Shown piece by piece: positions 15,330-16,057 of a stretch of 16,057 nucleotides of DNA (position 1 is its first letter; every line of letters begins with the position of its first letter). Origin of the DNA: Acidobacteriota bacterium. GTDB taxonomy: Bacteria; Acidobacteriota; Terriglobia; UBA7540. The notes under the pieces were generated by a model. That model ran no database searches and was not told where the DNA came from. It worked only from the letters and a program-made list of their open reading frames with translations. Location of the stretch: NCBI GenBank assembly GCA_003165615.1, contig PLWR01000365.1:7331-23387 (forward strand), in the 5' to 3' direction. The position numbers and the translations under genes are program-made.

Positions 15330-16057
15330 ATGAAACGACTTAAAGTCTTGATATCAGCGTACGCTTGCGCGCCTGGTGGAGCTTCGGAAAAGTTTGGGGG
15401 TGGGGAACTCATTCTGGGGTGGAACATTGCTCAGCAGTTGACTCGATTCCATGAGGTTTGGGTGCTTACTCATTTCCAGAATAAGGATTCCATCGAGAGA
15501 GGGCTTGCACAAAACGAAGATGCGCATCTCCATTTCTGCTATTTTGGCCTGCCAGGGTTGCTTGAGCGCCTAAGGTCGGTGCAAGGTGGAATCCAGTTTT
15601 ACTCCTATCTTTGGCAGTTGCGCGCTTATTTCTTGGGGCGCCGGCTTCACCGCCAGATCAAATTTGATGTCTTTCATCATGTGACTTATGCCAACGACTG
15701 GATGGCAAGCTTCCTCGGCGCGCTTCTCCCCGTTCCGTATCTGCGCGGACCGGGCGGAGGAGCGCACCGGACGCCTAAGGCCTTTCTGCGCGAATACCCA
15801 TTCCGGGCACGCCTTTGGGAGCGATTTCGCGCCTTCATGCAATGGGTATTCCGCCACGATCCGATCTATTTGCGTGGGCAATCCCGTGCCCGGGCAATCC
15901 TGCTTTGCAACCGCGAAGCGGTGGATGCAGTCCCCCCGCGACTTAAGAGTAAGATACACTTGTTTCCGGTCAATGGGATCTCTGCGGAGGATATGCGGAT
16001 TCTCGAGTGGGCGAACGGGAGCGGGAGCCCCGCCACGAAAGAGCCTAGTCAGCCCGC
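15330..16057 (+). CDS. GT4-family glycosyltransferase, N-terminal domain (3' partial)
   Basis: ATG 15330, with GAAGGAA at 15312-15318, opens a frame with no stop up to the window edge, giving 242 residues. The sequence KVLISAYACAPGGASEK, then GGGELILGWNIAQQL, HEVWVLTHFQN, IQFYSYLWQLRAY, FDVFHHVTYAND (112-123) and VPYLRGPGGGAHRTP (135-149) follows the N-terminal domain of a GT4 branch common in exopolysaccharide loci (MKVLISAYACEPGxGSE type). The C-terminal donor-binding domain with E-x7-E lies outside. A GGGE insertion around residues 22-26 replaces the usual short SEPGVG loop. Confidence 0.85.
   Translation, partial: MKRLKVLISAYACAPGGASEKFGGGELILGWNIAQQLTRFHEVWVLTHFQNKDSIERGLAQNEDAHLHFCYFGLPGLLERLRSVQGGIQFYSYLWQLRAYFLGRRLHRQIKFDVFHHVTYANDWMASFLGALLPVPYLRGPGGGAHRTPKAFLREYPFRARLWERFRAFMQWVFRHDPIYLRGQSRARAILLCNREAVDAVPPRLKSKIHLFPVNGISAEDMRILEWANGSGSPATKEPSQP

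Overview
The window is a polysaccharide (exopolysaccharide, capsule or O-antigen) biosynthesis and decoration locus. All credible genes lie on the + strand. It is cut at both ends: the left edge falls inside a Wzx/MOP-type flippase and the right edge inside a GT4 glycosyltransferase. Base composition looks moderately GC-rich (high fifties by eye, not computed). The gene families suggest a Gram-negative-type environmental bacterium, but nothing here is diagnostic enough to name a phylum. I saw no rRNA, tRNA, transposase, integrase or CRISPR array.

Layout. (i) 1-669: C-terminal part of a polysaccharide flippase. (ii) 885-2981: an acyl cassette of a ketoacyl-ACP synthase III homologue, a stand-alone acyl carrier protein and a left-handed beta-helix acyltransferase. 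The acyltransferase overlaps the first GT2 gene (2965-4095) by 17 nt. (iii) 4096-6892: a scarred section with two intact GT2 genes (4415-5386 and 5489-6553). Broken material lies on both sides of them: a frameshifted methyltransferase remnant before and a frameshifted GT2 remnant after. A diverged 42-nt direct repeat (4103-4144 and 6739-6780) brackets the pair, and a perfect 14-bp inverted repeat follows. (iv) 6893-12540: NAD-dependent sugar epimerase/dehydratase, GT2, GT4, acyltransferase-3 membrane protein and a GDP-mannose 4,6-dehydratase homologue. (v) 12652-16057: GT4, a second acyltransferase-3 protein and the start of a third GT4.

How it fits together (inference). The two SDR enzymes supply nucleotide sugars. 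Seven glycosyltransferases (four GT2, three GT4) would build a lipid-linked repeat unit, which the flippase would export. Acyl groups could be added in two ways: on the cytoplasmic side by the beta-helix acyltransferase, perhaps from a chain made by the KAS III/ACP pair, and in the membrane by the two acyltransferase-3 proteins. No polymerase, initiating transferase or chain-length regulator is visible, so the locus must continue beyond the window.

The most unusual points are the KAS III/ACP/acyltransferase cassette, the repeat-bracketed gene remnants, and a CCACGTGG palindrome seen three times, each time between intact genes.
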